Of a DNA stretch of 64,000 bases, positions 13,234 to 25,464 are shown piece after piece (the stretch's first letter is position 1; each line of letters opens with the position of its first letter). The DNA lies in contig JH720296.1 in the NCBI GenBank assembly GCA_000231825.2, forward strand, positions 310,001 through 374,000, written 5' to 3'. This DNA comes from Tetrahymena elliotti 4EA. Its lineage: Eukaryota > Ciliophora > Oligohymenophorea > Hymenostomatida > Tetrahymenidae. Made by a program: the position numbers and the translations under genes. The notes beneath the pieces are model-generated. The model saw only the letters and a program-made list of their open reading frames with translations, did no database searches and was not told where the DNA came from.

Positions 13234-14496
13234 GTGTTGGATTCAATTTAGTAAGTATATTTGTTTTCTGAGTTTATAAATTTGAAAAGATTTTTCATTT
13301 TAAATTACAAATTTATAAAAATAGAAGTAGAAAAAACAAAGTAAATTAAAAATTTTTCTAATCTAATTTATTTTTTAAGTTAAATACTGAGTGCATGAAT
13401 ATTGGAATGCTAGAAGAATTTATGTTTTTAATCAGCTTTTATAGCAGGTGTTTTCTATGATATTTTGGATAATTTTAATAATGTAAATTTAATAGCAAAA
13501 GCTCGAATTTGTTATTGTCTTCACATTTCATATGAAAATAATATCAAATGTTATTCAAAATAGATTAAGATTTTATTCTAAGATGATTTGATTTCTTTGA
13601 ATTAAAAAAGATACAAACATTCCTACTAGTAATACTTAAAAGTTTAAAGAGCTTTTTTTAAAACTAATGGTATTTAAAATTATAATACAAATACTTAGAA
13701 AAAAATAATTGAATTTTTGATTTTAATTAAATGTTGATTTTATATGCAAGAATGAATAAGCTAATTTATATTAAATATTATTATTGATAATTTAAGAAAA
13801 ATCCGAATGTCATATGAGAGACAATACCTAGTAGTTTTAAATAAAAAACTGTAATTTAAGAGTTGCAAAATTAATTTTTAGTACCTCTCTTTTTTAAGAG
13901 ATACCTAAAAGTTTGTATTTATTCTTTAATATAAAGCAAATTAGCTTCTTTTAATCGATCATTCTAACTATACTTACAGATTTTTGAAAATACACGAAAA
14001 AATTACAAATTAAGATTTTTTCTTTTTAATTCCAAAATCATCACTTTATTTTCTTATTTTAGCAATCTCAAAATTTAAATTTTTCAAGAATGGATCTAAT
14101 GATTTCTATGGAGAACTATCTATCCTCCAGCAGTTTTTTGAGGGAACAGATACTTTTCGAAGTGATTTTTTAAATTCTAATTTAATTTGTCTCAAAATCC
14201 ACCTTTTTTGTTTCTTAAGGTGGTTAAAATAATACCATTTTGAGATAATAGTTATTAATATCTACTTTGTATTATTAAAAGAAAGCGGTGATTGAAAAAA
14301 TATAAACAGAATGTTTTAAACATGAAAAAGAGTAAGATTTTTAGAGTTGTAAAAAGAAACTGACAAGCTTTAGAAAATCTTACAAGTACTTTGTGTAAAA
14401 CTATTTGGATTATCAATAATAAGTAAATTTTGTTGATTTTTTTTAAGATATTAAAGATCATTTTTAATGAAATACACTTAGAAAATTCGCAAATAA

Positions 14497-14643
14497 ATGG
14501 AAGAAAAATGTTTAAATATCAAGCAGGATGATTAATTTATAGAATGTATCAATAATGAAGGTAGCAAGACTGGACCTATTATTAATGATACCTAGCTCTT
14601 CATAAAAAATTTGAGAAGAGAAATGATGAAGGAAATTATATGA
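14497..14643 (+). other. Short possible exon or small ORF
   Basis: A 48-codon frame from ATG to TGA, MEEKCLNIKQDDQFIECINN ... RREMMKEII, with amino-acid use like genuine genes of this window. The preceding 200 bases (14263-14467) hold another coding-like frame rich in Lys, Gln and Cys. The two may be pieces of one unassembled or decayed gene. No homology recognised. Confidence 0.2.
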
Positions 14644-15975
14644 TTAACTTTGTTTGTCTAGACTATTCTTAATTTATTGTGTATTTTGTAAGCAATCAAA
14701 ATGCTTAATTCAATATTGCTAGATATTAATTATTGCTCATATGCAAAATTATACTAAAAATTTGGAATTTTTCTTATGGTTTAAACAAACGAAAGACCTC
14801 ATTTTCAAATAATTACATGATTTCTTTTCTTTTGGATAGGATTTTAGAGTATTTATATAGAAGGAAATTTAATTTAAAGTTATTTGTTTAAGAATAATTA
14901 TAGCTTTTTCTGTTGGTATTTTTGTTGAATTTGTAAGCTTGTATCATTATTTCTTTACACAATAGTGAAAATATCAAACAATCAAATCATTTAAAGGCAG
15001 CAAAATTTTAATATTTTGAATCTTACAAATTTAGCCAGAAAGGCCCAAGAAAATGAATGAATGATAGATACATGTAAAAGTTACAGCTTTGGGCAAGCCT
15101 ACTCAATCAAAATTGCTTGTTTTGAATCCTTTTTTAACATTTTGCATGTAAAATTGCAATTTTATTTAGATATTTATGGTTTTAAAAAATAATTTCTTGC
15201 ATGTAAGCTGCCATTTGTTTACAAGAAAAGAAATCCAAATAGAGGAATTTAATAAATATATTATATTTCTTTCTATATTTTTACTTCAAAAATATTGATT
15301 TAAGTAATTAAATAAAGTTAAACACCTACATCTCCTTTTTACCCAGTCACAAAAACAATCAAAACATATTTTTTAGAAAAATGATAACAATAATATTTTC
15401 CTCTTTAATTTGATTTATATCTTCAAATATTTCAGAGGGGTAATTTATAGGTGTTGCCTCTATTAGCTAACAAGCGAAAAATAAATATTCTTTTTTGTTA
15501 AAAATCATAAACAAAGATGAGCAAAAGTGAATGAATAATTTGTCTAATGTGTTATATTAAGTAATTAGAAATGATAAAAAAAATTAAGGAAGGAAATTTT
15601 TACTTTTTAATCAAAGAAAATGTTGTAGAATTATAAATATATACAAGAAATATTAATTGATTGATTGATAATATATTTAAAATTAAGCACTTCACTCAAA
15701 AAAAATATTTGTCTAATTTGAAATTTGTTTAATTAGGTATTCTTTTTTGAGCTAAGTTTCCTATTTTTTTCAATAAAGATGTGCTTTTTGTATTTTTGTG
15801 AATTGGTTGTTAATTAATTTGTTTTGTATAAAGCAATTTTTCCATTAAGTAAATAGATTTGCTTGCTTTCATATATATTTTTGATTTATCTATTTTTTGA
15901 TATATTTTTTAATTTAAACTGAAAACGATTCTATGATTTTCATAGAGCATAGAAAAGTAATAATAATTATTATGT

Positions 15976-18900
15976 TCAGTCGATATTTGTTGCTGTTTTA
16001 TTTGTTACGGTATTGTTGTTATCAAAATTCTGCTTTGACCCAATCTAATTATTTGATAAGTAGCCATTTTTTACAGTACTAAATCTTTTTTTACCACAGC
16101 TTCCACAATATTTATGATCCATTGCAAATTAGAATCCACAAAATCCACAAAAATTAGTGGGATTTGTACTATTTAGTTTATTACTCATTTTATTTGCCAT
16201 ACTGTCGCTTGTTCTGGGTTTTTAATAGTTTTAGCCATCGTAAACAACTCTATTTGCATCTGAATGTTTGGGAGAAGATTAGTTATGTCCAAGACTCTAT
16301 CTCTATGTGTACATGCCATGCTGAGCAGATATCTTTTTAGGCAGACTCTATCTATTTTAAATTTTTAAATAAAGTTTTAACTTAAAATTATGGTTTACAG
16401 TCTAAAATTATATATTTGTGTAAGAGGGTATTATTATGAGTTTTAAATATTTTACCTTGTATTTCTTGTAATATCAGCTAAGGGGTTAGGTTTATTAATC
16501 ACATTTTTGCAAATAGGGATGTGTCTCTCAGATGCATGCTTTGCAAATACTCTTTCACAATGAGGGCACTATACTGAACCAATCTGTTATGCTCTTGTGT
16601 AAATATCTTCATAGAGTTTTTATTTTTAGATGTCATTATTACTACTATTATTTGGATTGGAGTTCCTGCTGCTGTTGTTGTTGTTGTCTGTTTGAAAATA
16701 TCAATAAAAGAAATTGTAAAAATACTTGAATTGGTCTCTTCAGCAAATAAAAAGCAATTGTTTAATTTGAAAAATTTAAAAATCATCAATGAATTTAATA
16801 ATTAACACCTTGATATTTATTTTATAAAGGGTAAAAAAATTCTTACAACTGCCAAATTTTCTAGATGTAAAGTACTTCTTGTCACTTTATTTAATATTGA
16901 GATCTGGTAAGAGCCCTGTGCGACTCTTTGCATTTTATTCTTAATTTTATTTATCATAGTTACCAGAAGATATTTTACTTGTATTTTTTGAAACATTTTA
17001 ATTGGAGCTGGTACCAGTACCTCCAGTGGTATTCAGAGTCTTATTAGAAATTAGACTATTTTAATCAGATATGTCATTTGTTTACTAATATTAAATATCC
17101 CCATTTGAAGAAATATTCGATTTAATTTAAGTCTCTGTAATGTCGTCATCTTTATATTTTTATTGCGAAAAGATGTTTAAAGTTAGAAAGATATCTAAGA
17201 ATTTGTTACTTGAAAAATTATTTTTAGTTACTATTTTTTTTACTGCTTGCCTTTTATTTTCTTACTAGTTACTAGAGCCAGCTACTTTTTCCGAATTTTA
17301 TCTTGAAGGTTACCTTGGTGGTTTAGGTCTATTTATTATATTTTTACAAAGTGGAATGTGTCTTTCGGCAGTTTCTAATATTGTAAGAATAAATAAATAA
17401 GCTTTTTATAAAACTCAGATTTGAAAAAACCGTCTAGTAAAAATAAATTTCTGTTTATACTGTGCGTGGTTATAAGAATTAGATTAATTTATCTATTTAT
17501 ACAACTAAATTTTATAATTCAATGGCTTAATTATTAATTTACATAATGTATAACCTTCTAATATGTGGCTGGTTTATTTCAAAGTGATGTTAAAAAATTT
17601 TCAAGTTTTACAGCGGCTGTTTAAAGAAAATAAAACATACCTTTGGCGAATTTTCTTTGGCAGTATTAACATTGTAAATAGCCAAGAGCTTCTAAATCAT
17701 CAACTGGTCTTTCTATTTGAGATTTGTCTCCTCCTTCCTTCTCCACCTAATTATTAATTAAAAAAGAAAGTTAAGCAAAAATACTAAATCCAAATAGAAA
17801 TTAAAAGTATTTAATTTACTTGCTTTATTTTCTTATTATAGCGAATATTTTCTATAAATTGTTAGTGCTCTATCTTCCATTTTGGTATTTTCTTTTATTT
17901 TTCCTAATTTGTTGGATTTTTTTATTCTGCAGGCTACTTTGTCTGGTTATTAGCTTTAGATGAAGGAGTTGTGCTACCTTTTTATGTGCTGGCTCGTTTA
18001 TTTATAGCTATTTTTGTATTTTCATTAGCCAGCTCTTATTCTTTTAAGTTACCTGGTAGAGGTGCTTTAATTGGAATAACTGATGTTTCAGAAACTTTTT
18101 TAGCGGCTCTTGGTGGTAGAAGATTAGTTGTAGAAATAAGTTTTTTCCCATTTTCATCTTCAGGACACTAATTAAATTTTAATGAAATAACTTAAATTGC
18201 CATCATTTTAAGGAAATAAAGAAATCTTAAGTGTAATAATTTACCCTGGCTGCACTAGAATTATAGACCGGTCTAGCCTTTTAAGATTTAGAGCAAGCAA
18301 TTTAATGTTTTTCAATTCTGTCATGCATAAATTTTCTTCCACATACTTCACATTAGACTCTATTGTCTTCAATCTATATATATTATAAATATATTTAAAT
18401 TGATCAGTCAAAAAAAATTACTTATTCATTATTAAATGAATAAAGAAATTTCAATAATTAATATGATGAGTAAAGAATTTTTTTAATCGCTTTATGATAT
18501 CTATCACATTTAATAAAATATCAAATTTCTCAATCATAAAATTATAATAGAAATGCTAATAAAATTGGAAGTATTTTTACTTATTGATCGTTTTGTTGAT
18601 TATTAATTTTATGCTCAAATTAATCTAAATTATATTTAGACTGTTAAATATTCTCTTCTTGATCGACTATTTTAGATTTACTTTTTAGGCTTTTTGTCAT
18701 GTATTATTCATCAGATTCTTTAAATTCTTTGAATGCTTATTACTAAACTATATTGTTAGAGCTGACGGCTTCAGAATTCTTCTAGTTTTTTAAATTAATG
18801 AATTAAATAAGTGATATCCCTAAATGAATTGGTTTGTAATAACTTTTTCATTTGCCTATTATATTATTAATACCAAATTTATAAATTTGTTTTTTTTAAA

Positions 18901-19684
18901 AAATTCTATTTTAAAATGCTATGATTCACTTTAAAACATAAAAAAAATGATTTCTATCATTAAACAAATCTATTTCACAATTTTTAGGTATATTATTTAC
19001 ATTCAATTATAGAGTGCTCGAATTATTCTTTTGAGGTGATAACTGCTATTGTTCTTCTTCATTTGAGATATGTGACTATTTTTTTATTGGTTTTAGTGGC
19101 TTATTAGGTTTGCAGCTTTTTAAATGAAGATTCAAACGACCTGAAAAGAATTTCCTATTGCAATTAGGACAGAACTCATAATCGTCATTTTATAAACTTT
19201 ATGCATTTAAGGCTCCACTTGCTTATATATATTAATTTTTTTATCTTTCTTCAGCAAGAACGGCTGTCAAGGGTATTGGTTTTTCTTAAAACTCATCATA
19301 TTATGAAGGCTATTAAAATTGTTGATTTTGTGAATTTTGTAGCATGTAATCGCTCTCCTTAAGCGGACTTTATTAATTCCTTGAAGTGGAAGAATTTGCT
19401 TTTACTTGACTAGAATTATAAATTATTTTTTGCTGTTCAGTCTTCTATGGCTTATAAAACTCCATTTAGGAGTTATATTTATCTATTAATTCGTTAACAT
19501 GTCTTTCTTATTCTTACTACTAAACTAAGTCAACCTCCTAATTATCTTAAACGCTATGATCATCATGAGCAATACCTATATTATCATGGTTTTTTTTATC
19601 ATTTTCATCATAGCTTTCTGCTAAAAACTCATTGAAGGATTTTTGATTTTAATTAATGCCTGAATTTGAGAAACTATGATTCAT
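15976..19684 (-). CDS. Multi-C2HC zinc finger protein (ZC2HC1/FAM164-like), 8 exons
   Basis: Predicted 865-aa protein. Exons 19684-19001, 18781-18581, 18373-18245, 18167-17820, 17746-17641, 17374-16847, 16687-16456 and 16345-15976 join in frame (2598 nt). Four fingers of the C-x2-C-x12-H-x3-C type, the C2HC pattern of ZC2HC1/FAM164 proteins, are visible: CPNCNRKFFSGRLNLHLKSC, CEVCGRKFMHDRIEKHQIAC, CQYCQRKFAKETAERHIPLC and CPHCERVFAKHASERHIPIC. The last two end in ICKN/LCKN followed by INxPxP-like linkers. A fifth zinc site near the C-terminus is a ribbon of two CxxC pairs (CGFCGFQFAMDHKYCGSCGK). Linkers are Ser/Asn/Gln-rich. ZC2HC1-type proteins are conserved in ciliated eukaryotes; molecular role not established. 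Finger 3 is split by an intron. Start ATG gives MNHSFSNSG. Stop TGA at 15976-15978. Confidence 0.88.
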
Positions 19685-20448
19685 TTTGTTATAATTTTCT
19701 AGTTTTAAAAAGATAAAATGATGATCTATACTTTATTCTACAAAACTCTTTAAAAACGAATAGAAAAATTGGGTCGCTGGGCTTAACCTGCTGAAAATTT
19801 ATTTTAAAATTTATAAAATTTAGTACCTTATTCCATTTAAACCTATTATTAATACTAACTTGTATAAACACTCATCTTTACTTTTTGGCTATAACTCAGC
19901 TATAACAACACTTCTTTTTTCTTTTTCGCGTGTTTCCTTCTAATCACTATATAAACTCAAACGATGAATTCTTAATAAAATTTGCATTAGTATAATAAAA
20001 GAGTTATAACTAACTCATTGACTAACAAACAATCTATTAATAATATAATTATTTTTTTTATAAACAACTAATTCATTTCATTCATTCATTTTTTCAAGTA
20101 AATTATTTAACTATCATAGAAGTCATTCATTACCTATCTTAATATTTCAAATTTATAATTTTCAAAGTCAAGCAAACCAACTCTCTTTACCACCATTTTC
20201 AAAGTAAGACAAAAATAGTCAGTTAATATAGAAAAAAAATTATAAAAATATTATTTTTTTAAAAATTCGATTTATTTATAAACTATAAAGTTAGTATTTT
20301 TCGGTTTATTTTATAATTAAAATTTAATTTTTATTCATTAAAAAATATGCAATTTAAGATTTTTTTACTAAAAAAAGATTTAAGCATTAACTCTACATTT
20401 TAATAAATTTACAAAATACTTAAAAAATATCTTAAATAATATAGATTA
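19685..20448. other. Intergenic, AT-rich
   Basis: Sequence upstream of the zinc-finger gene. It includes T-rich tracts and ATTCATT-type short direct repeats near 20080-20100, but no convincing gene. A minus-strand frame at 19689-19871 overlaps the 5' leader and is not persuasive. Confidence 0.45.
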
Positions 20449-21010
20449 ATGAATGAATGTAAAAAATTTGAATTTTTTTGTTTTTGATACAAAATTATAT
20501 GTGATAGTAAAGAAATTTAAGTTAGTAGAAAAAAAATCATTGCTAAAATTAGCTCAGGATAAAGGGGTAAATAAAAAAACACTCATCAATTTTATTATGA
20601 AAATAATTTCTGATAAATATCCATTAGAAGAAAAATAACTTAATCAAATTTTTACCAGTAATAACTGAAACCAACTTTAATAAATATTTTGGGTCCACTA
20701 AGAATGAAACTTTAATTTACTTTAGTTTATTGATTAAAAACTTAGATTAGAGATTGCAAATGAGTGAGTTAATGATAAGATTTTCTAGTAATTTAATCAA
20801 AAACGAGTGGGAGTATTCGATGTAATATAGCTCATTATTTAATTGTTTAAGTTTCTCATTTAATTTTTGTTATAAGCAGAAATGTGTGCTCCACAATACA
20901 TCTCAGATAAATTAAAGATCATAGAAATTCATACGACTAGAAAGGAGGAAATTAAGTTACTTTTATAATTTTTTAATTAGTAAGAGTAAATTTGCTTTGA
21001 AGGTATACTT
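20449..21010 (+). pseudogene. Possible EF-hand-like gene remnant
   Basis: A 72-codon frame (20453-20668) reads as a helix pair (LLKLAQDKGVNKKTLINFIM ... YPLEEKQLNQIF). About 100 bases further on, another frame gives DKIFQQFNQKRVGVFD. After a stretch with intron-like ends it continues MCAPQYISDKLKIIEIHTTR ... LLLQFFNQQEQICFE, stopping at a GTATAC splice-like site. The spacing recalls paired EF-hands, but calcium-loop residues are not intact (NQKRVGVFD instead of DxDxDG) and I cannot assemble a complete gene. It may be a decayed or highly divergent EF-hand gene. Low confidence in type and boundaries. Confidence 0.3.
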
Positions 21011-22670
21011 ACATAATTTAAATACTTACTTAAAAATGACAATGTGCAAATAAAATTTAAGATAAATTAAAGATTCAATAAATCTATCTTAAAATAAAAT
21101 TTTTTCTCATTTTTACTTAAATAAAAAAATATCCAGTAATTAAAAAGTAAGTTATTTTAACCCAATTTTATACAATCTGCAAATATAAAGTTTTATTTTT
21201 ATTTAAATGAGCAGCAACGCATTTAAAGTAGTGAAAATTAAAGTATATGATATGATATTAAGCAATTAAATGCTAAAAACTGCAAATATTTAGATTTTTT
21301 GATTTATTTTAATTTCATATTTTTAGTTTTAAATTTAGCAAAAATGTATATTAATATTATAATTTATCTTTCTAATATATAATTTGTGAGCTATTCTATC
21401 TTCAAATTTTATGAAAACCGAATATTAATTAAGTTATACTAATAACTCCATATCTCATTGACTGAATGCGAATAATATTTTAAGCGTATATCTTTAAAAT
21501 AAATACTATTAGCTTCTCATAGCACTAAATTTATTTTTTATCTTGTCCAAATGAGTTGCATCAATCGAATGCACTTGTTTAAAGTAAACCATGATTATAA
21601 GTAATAGCGTAGTGGTCTAATAATTAAATCAAACCTGGTAGAAAAATTTATAAAACTATACCCAGCTTATTTTGAGAAAAGAATCAATATTTTTGTCCAA
21701 AACATAGCGAAATAATTTCAACTAGTTCTTTTAATTCGAATTTTAAGGCTTTTTCATCGTTTTAAGTAAGCTGCTTGAGATATACAAATTCATTAAAGTG
21801 TCTGCCATTTTTGTAAATTATCTGTTTTTTATATTAATAATTAATAAATTTTTAAAAAGGGGTGAAATTTTTTTCAATTCGATAAATTCAAGGTAAAATT
21901 TGCCAAATCGCACTGTTTTATTGTTTTATGTCAGGCGTAACATGAAAACTTTTTAAAAGGTTACAAAAGATCATATTTTTGAAAAAAAAGTCTTAGGTGG
22001 GGAGATTAATATATTTCCAATTAAAAAAAGGAAATTGCACATAAAATTTGCCATAAAATTTCATTGATTTTTTCTTTAAAAAAAAGAAAAAGAAAAAATT
22101 TTCTTTGATTATTTATTAAGGAACCAATATTATCGGTAAATAAATTTGATAAGCTTGCTTAATATTGAAATTGATTGATATCAGATAATTTGTCTATTTA
22201 TTTTAATAATCAAAAAATAGAAGGTAAAAGCTAATATCTTATTTCATCACAAACATATCTTTTTGGATTCTATTAATTTTAATCAAGAAGGTCATCTTCA
22301 TTTTTAGTGATTGGCAATTTGTTTCATGGGTATCATTTCAGAGCTTTAGAAGTGATTTAAATATATAATTAGTTAAAAAAATCTTAATTAATTTAATTAT
22401 TCTCAATATTTGCTTACTATTTAATTTGTATAATACTTTCTTGAGGAATAATTACGAGAAACTACATTCCGATAAATTCTCTAGAGCTTATCATCATTAT
22501 TCAATAAAGTCAGCTTTATTTTAGAAGGAGATAAAAGCTTATAAGTAGCTATAATGTGTTTTTTATCTCCAAAAGCTTGCCTTGATTTACAAAAGTAGCA
22601 CTGAGTACTCAGGATTTCACTTCAACAGACTTCTTTTTACAAATTTTTCAAAATATGATTTGGTAAGAAA

Positions 22671-22868
22671 ATGGAAGATGAGGATGATTTTTCACAATAG
22701 AATCTAATGAATTATGTGAATGTCAATCAATAAATTCCTAAAAAAAGTGATGAGAAATATTTGGATTTTATGATTTTTAAATATTGTTAAAAAATGGGAT
22801 TTGATTTATATAATATGAAAGAAAGAAAGACTATTTATTTGTTTTATGATGTTGACTTTATTGATTGA
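22671..22868 (+). other. Possible small ORF or first exon
   Basis: A 65-residue frame starting MEDEDDFSQQNLMNYVNVNQ and ending at TGA. The acidic, Gln-rich start resembles the N-termini of real genes here, and TAG/TAA are used as Gln. No homology is recognised and no good downstream exon was found; the second half loses coding character. Confidence 0.2.
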
Positions 22869-23176
22869 TGGATTTTAAAGAAATAAGTATTATGTTTCAA
22901 ATTAATTTTGTGTCTGACTTTCTTTTTTTTTTTTGTAATCCCCTAGGGTTGATTTTTAAATTTATTTTTGTTTAAATTCTGCAGAATTTGTGTATGATAT
23001 TACCTTGGAATCTCTATGTTTCAAATTATAATTGTTTTGTATATACAAATAGTTGGCTTTTTTTTATTATTTTAATTTGCTTTGTCAAAATGAATGACCT
23101 TCTTCTTGATTTATTATTTTATTCTCCTTCCTTAAATTAAATATACAAGAATTTCTAAAAAAATAAGGAAATCGCC

Positions 23177-23512
23177 ATGATGATTTCTTCATAAATCTAT
23201 GATTGGATTTTATTTATCGTGGCCTTACTAGACAAGGGAGTAGATTCAAAAATCAGCTTACTTGGTTTGAGTACTTCAGTGTTTCACAATTAATTTACAA
23301 TAAAGCCTAAATAAGCCCGAAATGAGATGTTATTTAGGAGTCTATTAATTTAAAATTATGATAAATTAAGGGTAAGGAAATTTTGTTGCTAAAAAAATAT
23401 AATGAAAGAAAGAGAAAGAGGGGTGAGGAAAATCAATTTCATCTTTAAAATTTTGAATTTAATTTGCTTAATATTTGCATATATTCTGAGGGTTTTTCAT
23501 ATTTTAGACTGA
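23177..23512 (+). other. Possible ORF, unrecognised
   Basis: An ATG-to-TGA frame of 111 codons (MMISSQIYDWILFIVALLDK ... KPKQARNEMLFRSLLIQNYD). It is longer than expected by chance for a single-stop code at this composition, but the second half is low-complexity. No family recognised. Confidence 0.2.
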
Positions 23513-25464
23513 CTTAATTTTAAAAAGCTTACAGGGATTTCGGATTGAAATCCTAGTAAAGAGTATAAAATAGTTTCAGTTATTTTAATGTTTTCAGCAT
23601 AAATGACATATTTAAGTGAATATAAATATAGTTTTAACGCATTACATTTCAAAAAATCAGTAGGAATTCTCTTGCAAAAATTCTAAGAGAGGTCTCTAGA
23701 TTGCCTTGCTGATTTGCATAGAAATTAATATGAAATTGAAAAAAAAATTTATGTTCAAGTAGAAATGAGATAATTTCATTATAAACTTCAAGCAATATTA
23801 ATTTTATTAGATAAAATGAGAAGAGGGAATACAAAGAAGCAAATAAATTAAGGTGTTTAATCTATCATTTATAAATATACAATGACTTAAATTATTAGGA
23901 GTATATCAGAAGGGATAATTGATCTTAATAAATTAATAAATATAATGGGATCAGTGATTGCAATAATACAAATCTTAAAAAAAAAGATTGTAATCAGAAA
24001 TAAAAGCTGTATTTCTTTTAATAATCAAAGAAAATCAATACATCAAAAGGAAAAATTTCTTAAAATGCAGAAGTGCAATATATTGGATATAATTAAATAA
24101 TTAATAATTAAATTGAGAAAAACAAATTTTTTGTGGAAACAATCAAAAAAACTAAATCAAAATTTGTAAAGAAAACTACTTCAAACGAAACCATAATCAT
24201 CGACATCTTATTATTGAAAATAACATGTAAAATATTATTCATAAGCTCAATTACACTTCTAAAATCATTTTATTTACTCATAAATAATTTTATTTATAAT
24301 GTATTTAGATTGAAATGTGCTATATTACTAATACTCAAAACACAGAGGAATAAAACTAACAAAGAAACTTTGCTAGATTCTTTGCTCCTAACTAAAATTA
24401 TCAATATCCCTTTGCTTTCTAATTGAATGGAAAACCCATCAACGATTACTAGGTATTTATTTTATCTATTTGTTTATCAAATTTCTTAATTTAAATCTAA
24501 CTAAAATGTTCTACTCTAATCACCAAATTATTCCTTTTTTTTGGTACTTATTAAAATAAAAGATTTTATTTTACGATATGTTTTGGAATGAAATTTTTTG
24601 CTTAATACACAAAAATAATAAAGCGTAACATACCCAAAATAAACATTACTTATTAATGACAATTATAAAATTATATATTCAAGATAAAATACTCAAAACA
24701 AAATGATTAACCTCTATTCATAGTTTCAATACATAAATGAAAAAGTAAGTAATTTCACTTAATATGATAAAAAATAACTATTAAACAGCAAAACAAAAAA
24801 AGTTTTTTCTAATCCATATGATGCTAATTTGAACTTTTTAATGCTCCCTAATAATTTTCTTTATTCAAAATAAAAAAATTCTAAATAAACTTCATCACTT
24901 AAAGCGTTTGTCAATTTCTTCTGCAGATAAATGTGATTTAAAAAAAATAAAGTTAATTTAATTACTGGATCAAAAAATCTGATCTATTCAAACGAAACAA
25001 GCCATAAATGCATTTATTTCATCTTAGAAAGATATTTCTAAAATTATGAAAGAACGAATTCTTACAACACTTTTTAAATTCACTATATACCTTTGCCGCT
25101 GATAAATAAGTTGAAAGCCTTCTTTTTTATTAAACAAATACTTTAATTAAAGGATATTTTTTCTTTCTTTAATTCATTTACAAATAATTTATTTTTTTTA
25201 GTTCCCCCCACTAATCTTTATTTTTGTAGAAATCATATCTTTTAAATGTATAAAGAAAGTTAATCAAAAATTAATAAACTATTAAGTTTACATTCCTTTA
25301 TTAGTGATTTCTATTTTCAAGTGGTGCGTAGCTCTCTATTCCCTACCCCAATAATCTAGATAAAAAGCAAAAAAAAAAATATTTACAAAAGAGTAGATTT
25401 TACTAGATTTAAAAATTTTTGAAATAGTAAATTAAAATATTAAATCTATTCTTATTTAACTCAG

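Larger units (their letters stand above)
10244..15975. other. 5.7-kb gene-poor stretch with exon-like scraps
   Basis: The largest region without a confident gene. Most of it is featureless AT-rich DNA. Short stretches look more gene-like when TAA/TAG are read as Gln: 10370-10560 (-), ending KFDCSFTKIHENQEKQ then TGA; 12310-12480 (+), with AWDKIVDDNEMKQKFHIQKI; 12889-13233 (+); 13390-13735 (+); and 14090-14643 (+). None joins into a complete gene with matching splice sites. They may be exons of divergent genes I could not assemble, or decayed copies. With one stop codon at this base composition, open frames of about 60 codons arise by chance, so each is weak alone. Confidence 0.4.
21011..25464. 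other. 4.4-kb gene-poor stretch
   Basis: AT-rich sequence with only weak coding signals: a TLDc-like scrap at about 22560-22660, a 65-codon ATG frame at 22671-22868 and a 111-codon ATG frame at 23177-23512. A frame at 24133-24426 has no ATG and is not credible. The right end (about 25250-25464) should hold the promoter and first small exon of the next gene. Confidence 0.45.

Noticed and set aside
14255..14461. 68-residue minus-strand frame
   Set aside because: Low complexity (Leu/Phe/Ile from poly-A/T) and antisense to a better, though still weak, plus-strand frame.
16499..16789. 96-residue minus-strand frame and the plus-strand poly-Cys/Tyr frame opposite it
   Set aside because: Both are off-frame readings of exon 7 and its intron in the C2HC zinc finger gene.
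17563..18171. Two plus-strand frames of 64-66 codons
   Set aside because: Antisense to exons 4 and 5 of the zinc finger gene.
24133..24426. 97-residue plus-strand frame
   Set aside because: No ATG start, hydrophobic low complexity, and the opposite strand is just as open.
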